Both the position numbers and the translations under genes were made by a program. DNA of 8,081 nt from the NCBI GenBank assembly GCA_016281475.1, contig JAEEIS010000235.1:1-8081 (forward strand). Reading direction: 5' to 3'. Below the pieces are notes generated by a model. That model saw only the letters and a program-made list of their open reading frames with translations. It was not told the origin of the DNA and did not search any database. Below, piece by piece: positions 6,629 to 8,081 of the stretch; position 1 is the stretch's first letter; each line of letters starts with the position of its first letter. Source of the stretch: Bacteroidales bacterium (lineage in GTDB: Bacteria; Bacteroidota; Bacteroidia; Bacteroidales; P3).

Positions 6629-7500
6629 TTTACTATGAACTCCGCCTTCGGGTCTTCCTTCAGCCTATAGCAGTAGTCCTGCACCATCTGCGCCCACTCC
6701 TTGGGCGTGTGGCGGCTGTCGAAGGTAGTGTAAGGGATAGGCCTGCCCACCACCAGACGCAGCTTTTTGCCCCGTTGGGCAAACATCTCGGCAGGCAGCA
6801 GCGCCATCTCGAAGTTAAACTTAATGCCCAGTCGCTCGCGCAGTCGGGCTATGTTATAAAACCGTTTGCGGTTGCGTGCGTCGAAGAAGAACGGCACCAC
6901 GTCGCGGTGATACCTCACCGCCTTTTTAATGAACGTCGGCTTCCACTCCAAGTCGTGAATCTCGCCGCCCTTGCGCTTGCGCGAGCACAGCCCCGCGGGG
7001 AAATACAGCAGCGCGTTCTCGCCCGCAAAAGCCTCCTCCAGCGCGCCCACATTGGCCGTGTTGCGGTGCACCTTGTCAATCGGCACAAACAGCGGTGCCG
7101 GACCCGGCAGATAGAGCAAGAAATCGTTCACCGGGAACTTAATGTCCTGCCTATACCGCCCTATAGCCCCCATCAGTGCCAGCCCGTCGGGGCCGCCCAG
7201 CGGGTGGTTGCCCGCCACGATGGGATACCCCTCCTTAGGCAGATTCTCCGCGTTCACCACCTCCACCCGCACATTCAAGTCGTGCGGCTCGTCGCCCTCC
7301 AAAAAAGCGTGAACAAAGTCCAGCCCAAACTTCTCGCGGTGGTTATAGATGACATAATTAATCTCATCCACATGCAGCAAACGCTCCACCCATCGCACCA
7401 TCCATTTGGGCAGTTTCACCTTCTTGTCCGCCAGAATCTTTTGTATGTCAACATGTTTCGGCGTAATCGTCTTGGGGTCTATATGGCTATACTCCTCCAT
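6625..7500 (-). CDS. glsA: PlsC-like O-acyltransferase, probable glycine-lipid synthase subunit GlsA (OlsA-like)
   Basis: The 291-aa protein is of the lysophospholipid acyltransferase (LPLAT) type. By analogy with B. thetaiotaomicron GlsA it would esterify the 3-hydroxyl of N-acyl-glycine with a second fatty acid, completing the diacyl glycine lipid of the envelope. The catalytic block is NHPLGGPDG (98-106), with His99 and Asp105 separated by five residues. This is the HX5D spacing I recall for hemolysin-type/OlsA-like acyltransferases, rather than the HX4D of classic PlsC. The acyl-acceptor block is FPAG (167-170) in place of FPEG, followed by SRKRKGG. VPIDK (139-143) corresponds to the third conserved block. 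There is no obvious transmembrane helix, so it is probably peripheral on the inner face of the membrane. The ATG at 7500 follows the promoter-like element at 7523-7530 by 22 nt, making this the likely first gene of the leftward operon. Substrate identity is inferred from the adjacent N-acyltransferase. Confidence 0.85.
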   Translation of the reverse strand: MEEYSHIDPKTITPKHVDIQKILADKKVKLPKWMVRWVERLLHVDEINYVIYNHREKFGLDFVHAFLEGDEPHDLNVRVEVVNAENLPKEGYPIVAGNHPLGGPDGLALMGAIGRYRQDIKFPVNDFLLYLPGPAPLFVPIDKVHRNTANVGALEEAFAGENALLYFPAGLCSRKRKGGEIHDLEWKPTFIKKAVRYHRDVVPFFFDARNRKRFYNIARLRERLGIKFNFEMALLPAEMFAQRGKKLRLVVGRPIPYTTFDSRHTPKEWAQMVQDYCYRLKEDPKAEFIVN

Positions 7501-7522
7501 AAAATACTACATTTCGAATTTG

Positions 7523-7530
7523 CAAAAATA
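7523..7530 (-). promoter_or_regulatory. Bacteroidota-type -7 element upstream of glsA
   Basis: The minus strand reads TATTTTTG here, a full match to the TAnnTTTG -7 consensus of Bacteroidota housekeeping sigma. It ends 22 nt before the glsA ATG, within an AT-rich stretch (about 7501-7580). The expected -33 region contains only T/A runs, with no clear TTTG at the normal distance, so the call is tentative. Confidence 0.5.
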
Positions 7531-7637
7531 CGAAAAAAAATCGTTCTAATAAAATAAAAATAAGTTATAAAATGCAAATAGCCATCCCCCACATCTTTAA
7601 CGCCCGGCGACAGCTGCCTCCCCACTCCGCCCCACAC

Positions 7638-7669
7638 AAAAAAAAGGGATGCCCCAATCGGGACACCCC
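7638..7669 (-). terminator. Intrinsic terminator downstream of hsp20
   Basis: Bases 7660-7669 pair with 7646-7655 (10 bp with two G-U pairs in the RNA; 4-nt loop at 7656-7659), followed on the minus strand by eight T's (7645-7638). It starts 25 nt after the hsp20 stop. An outer CCACAC/GTGTGG pairing (7632-7637 with 7674-7679) could enclose the hairpin and the T-run. The rest of the 7501-7694 gap holds the AT-rich leader of glsA and a C-rich stretch (about 7584-7635) in which I see nothing definite. Confidence 0.85.
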
Positions 7670-7694
7670 CTAGGTGTGGCTGCAGACACCGACC

Positions 7695-8081
7695 TCAGCA
7701 GATCTCGATGTGCTGCATCAGGGCTTTCTTCTCCTGCTCGGTGAACTTAGGCAGCGTGATGCGCAGTATGCCGTGTTCCACCTTGGCGCTGATTTCGTTC
7801 TTCTTCACGTTCTCGGGAAGGCTGAGCAGCTGCTTGAACTGAAGTTCGTTGAACTCGTGGCGCAGGAAGTGGCGATCTTTCTTCTCCTCCTTTTTCTCCT
7901 CTTTCTGCACCATTTCAACTACCAGGTTGTTGTCGCTGTCGATGCTCAGGTTCAAATCCTCTTTCGAGAGGCCGGGCACGCAAAGCTCTAGTTCGTAATC
8001 CTTGTCGCTCTCAGTCACATTCATCTTCGGCATTGGGTAATGCTCGTCGAGTGTGCAGTTGTTCCAATTGTTCCAGTCCAG
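7695..8081 (-). CDS. Hsp20-family small heat-shock protein, 5'-truncated by window edge
   Basis: This is an ATP-independent holdase chaperone that binds unfolding proteins in the cytosol and forms oligomers through its alpha-crystallin domain. The frame stays open to the right edge, giving 128 visible residues (LDWNNWNNCTLDEHYP precede the internal Met at 8033), so the true start lies outside the window. Family length is about 140-150 aa, so only 15-20 residues are probably missing. The alpha-crystallin domain runs from about PKMNVTESDKDYELELCVPGL to the signature GILRITLPK. The lysine/glutamate-rich loop (KEEKKEEKKDRHFLRHEF) and LPENV segment are typical of Bacteroidota Hsp20. The C-terminal IEI near the end is the IxI motif used for oligomer contacts. 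It has its own terminator and is probably a separate transcript from the glsA operon. Its promoter is not visible. Confidence 0.95.
   Translation of the reverse strand: MDWNNWNNCTLDEHYPMPKMNVTESDKDYELELCVPGLSKEDLNLSIDSDNNLVVEMVQKEEKKEEKKDRHFLRHEFNELQFKQLLSLPENVKKNEISAKVEHGILRITLPKFTEQEKKALMQHIEIC

Noticed and set aside
6574..7557. Long plus-strand open frame (327 codons) opposite glsA
   Set aside because: Antisense to the HX5D acyltransferase, and its start lies in the heptad-repeat region; no supporting motif.
7584..7635. C-rich stretch in the hsp20-glsA gap as a small RNA or gene
   Set aside because: No convincing hairpin series, start codon with a conserved frame, or promoter could be assigned to it.
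7695..8033. ATG at 8033 as the true start of hsp20
   Set aside because: The frame continues upstream to the window edge with plausible Hsp20 N-terminal residues (Trp/Asn-rich), and 112 aa would be short for the family.

Overview
The window looks like chromosomal DNA from a Bacteroidota member, probably order Bacteroidales. The grounds are a PurH gene directly upstream of mreB, an adjacent pair of acyltransferase genes resembling the Bacteroides glycine-lipid genes glsB/glsA, few recognisable Shine-Dalgarno sequences, and a TAnnTTTG-type promoter element. Base composition is moderately GC-rich inside genes and AT-rich in the gaps. Genus-level assignment is not possible from what I can see. No RNA gene, insertion sequence, CRISPR array, phage or plasmid gene was seen, and no gene-free stretch exceeds 300 bases (the largest is 7501-7694).

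Rightward block (1-2471): the 3' part of purH (purine synthesis; its 5' end lies outside the window), then a 67-nt gap with an 18-bp-period repeat, then mreB (the actin-like cell-shape protein). mreB is not followed by mreC/mreD. It ends 18 nt before a strong hairpin that can terminate transcription from both sides.

Leftward block (7500-2527): glsA, glsB, engB, a PBP4-like (peptidase S13) gene and a three-helix membrane protein of unknown function are all on the minus strand with short gaps or overlaps. They plausibly form one operon reading from a promoter just upstream of glsA down to the shared hairpin at 2490-2524. The products suggest an envelope theme: an aminolipid made by two successive acylations, a ribosome-assembly GTPase, a periplasmic penicillin-binding-like protein, and a membrane protein with a large extracytoplasmic domain. 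The PBP4-like protein lacks the nucleophilic serine of its SxxK motif (Ala instead) and has Thr in place of Ser in its SxN motif, so it is probably not an active peptidase. The membrane protein is translationally coupled to it by a TGATG overlap. This pair is the most unusual thing in the window.

Upstream of glsA lies an Hsp20 small heat-shock gene (its 5' end runs off the right edge) with its own intrinsic terminator.

The gaps contain several short 7-bp-period arrays. TTGAnnn-type heptads (read on the minus strand) overlap the ends of both glsA and engB and supply their TGA stop codons, and a second G-rich heptad array lies between glsA and glsB.
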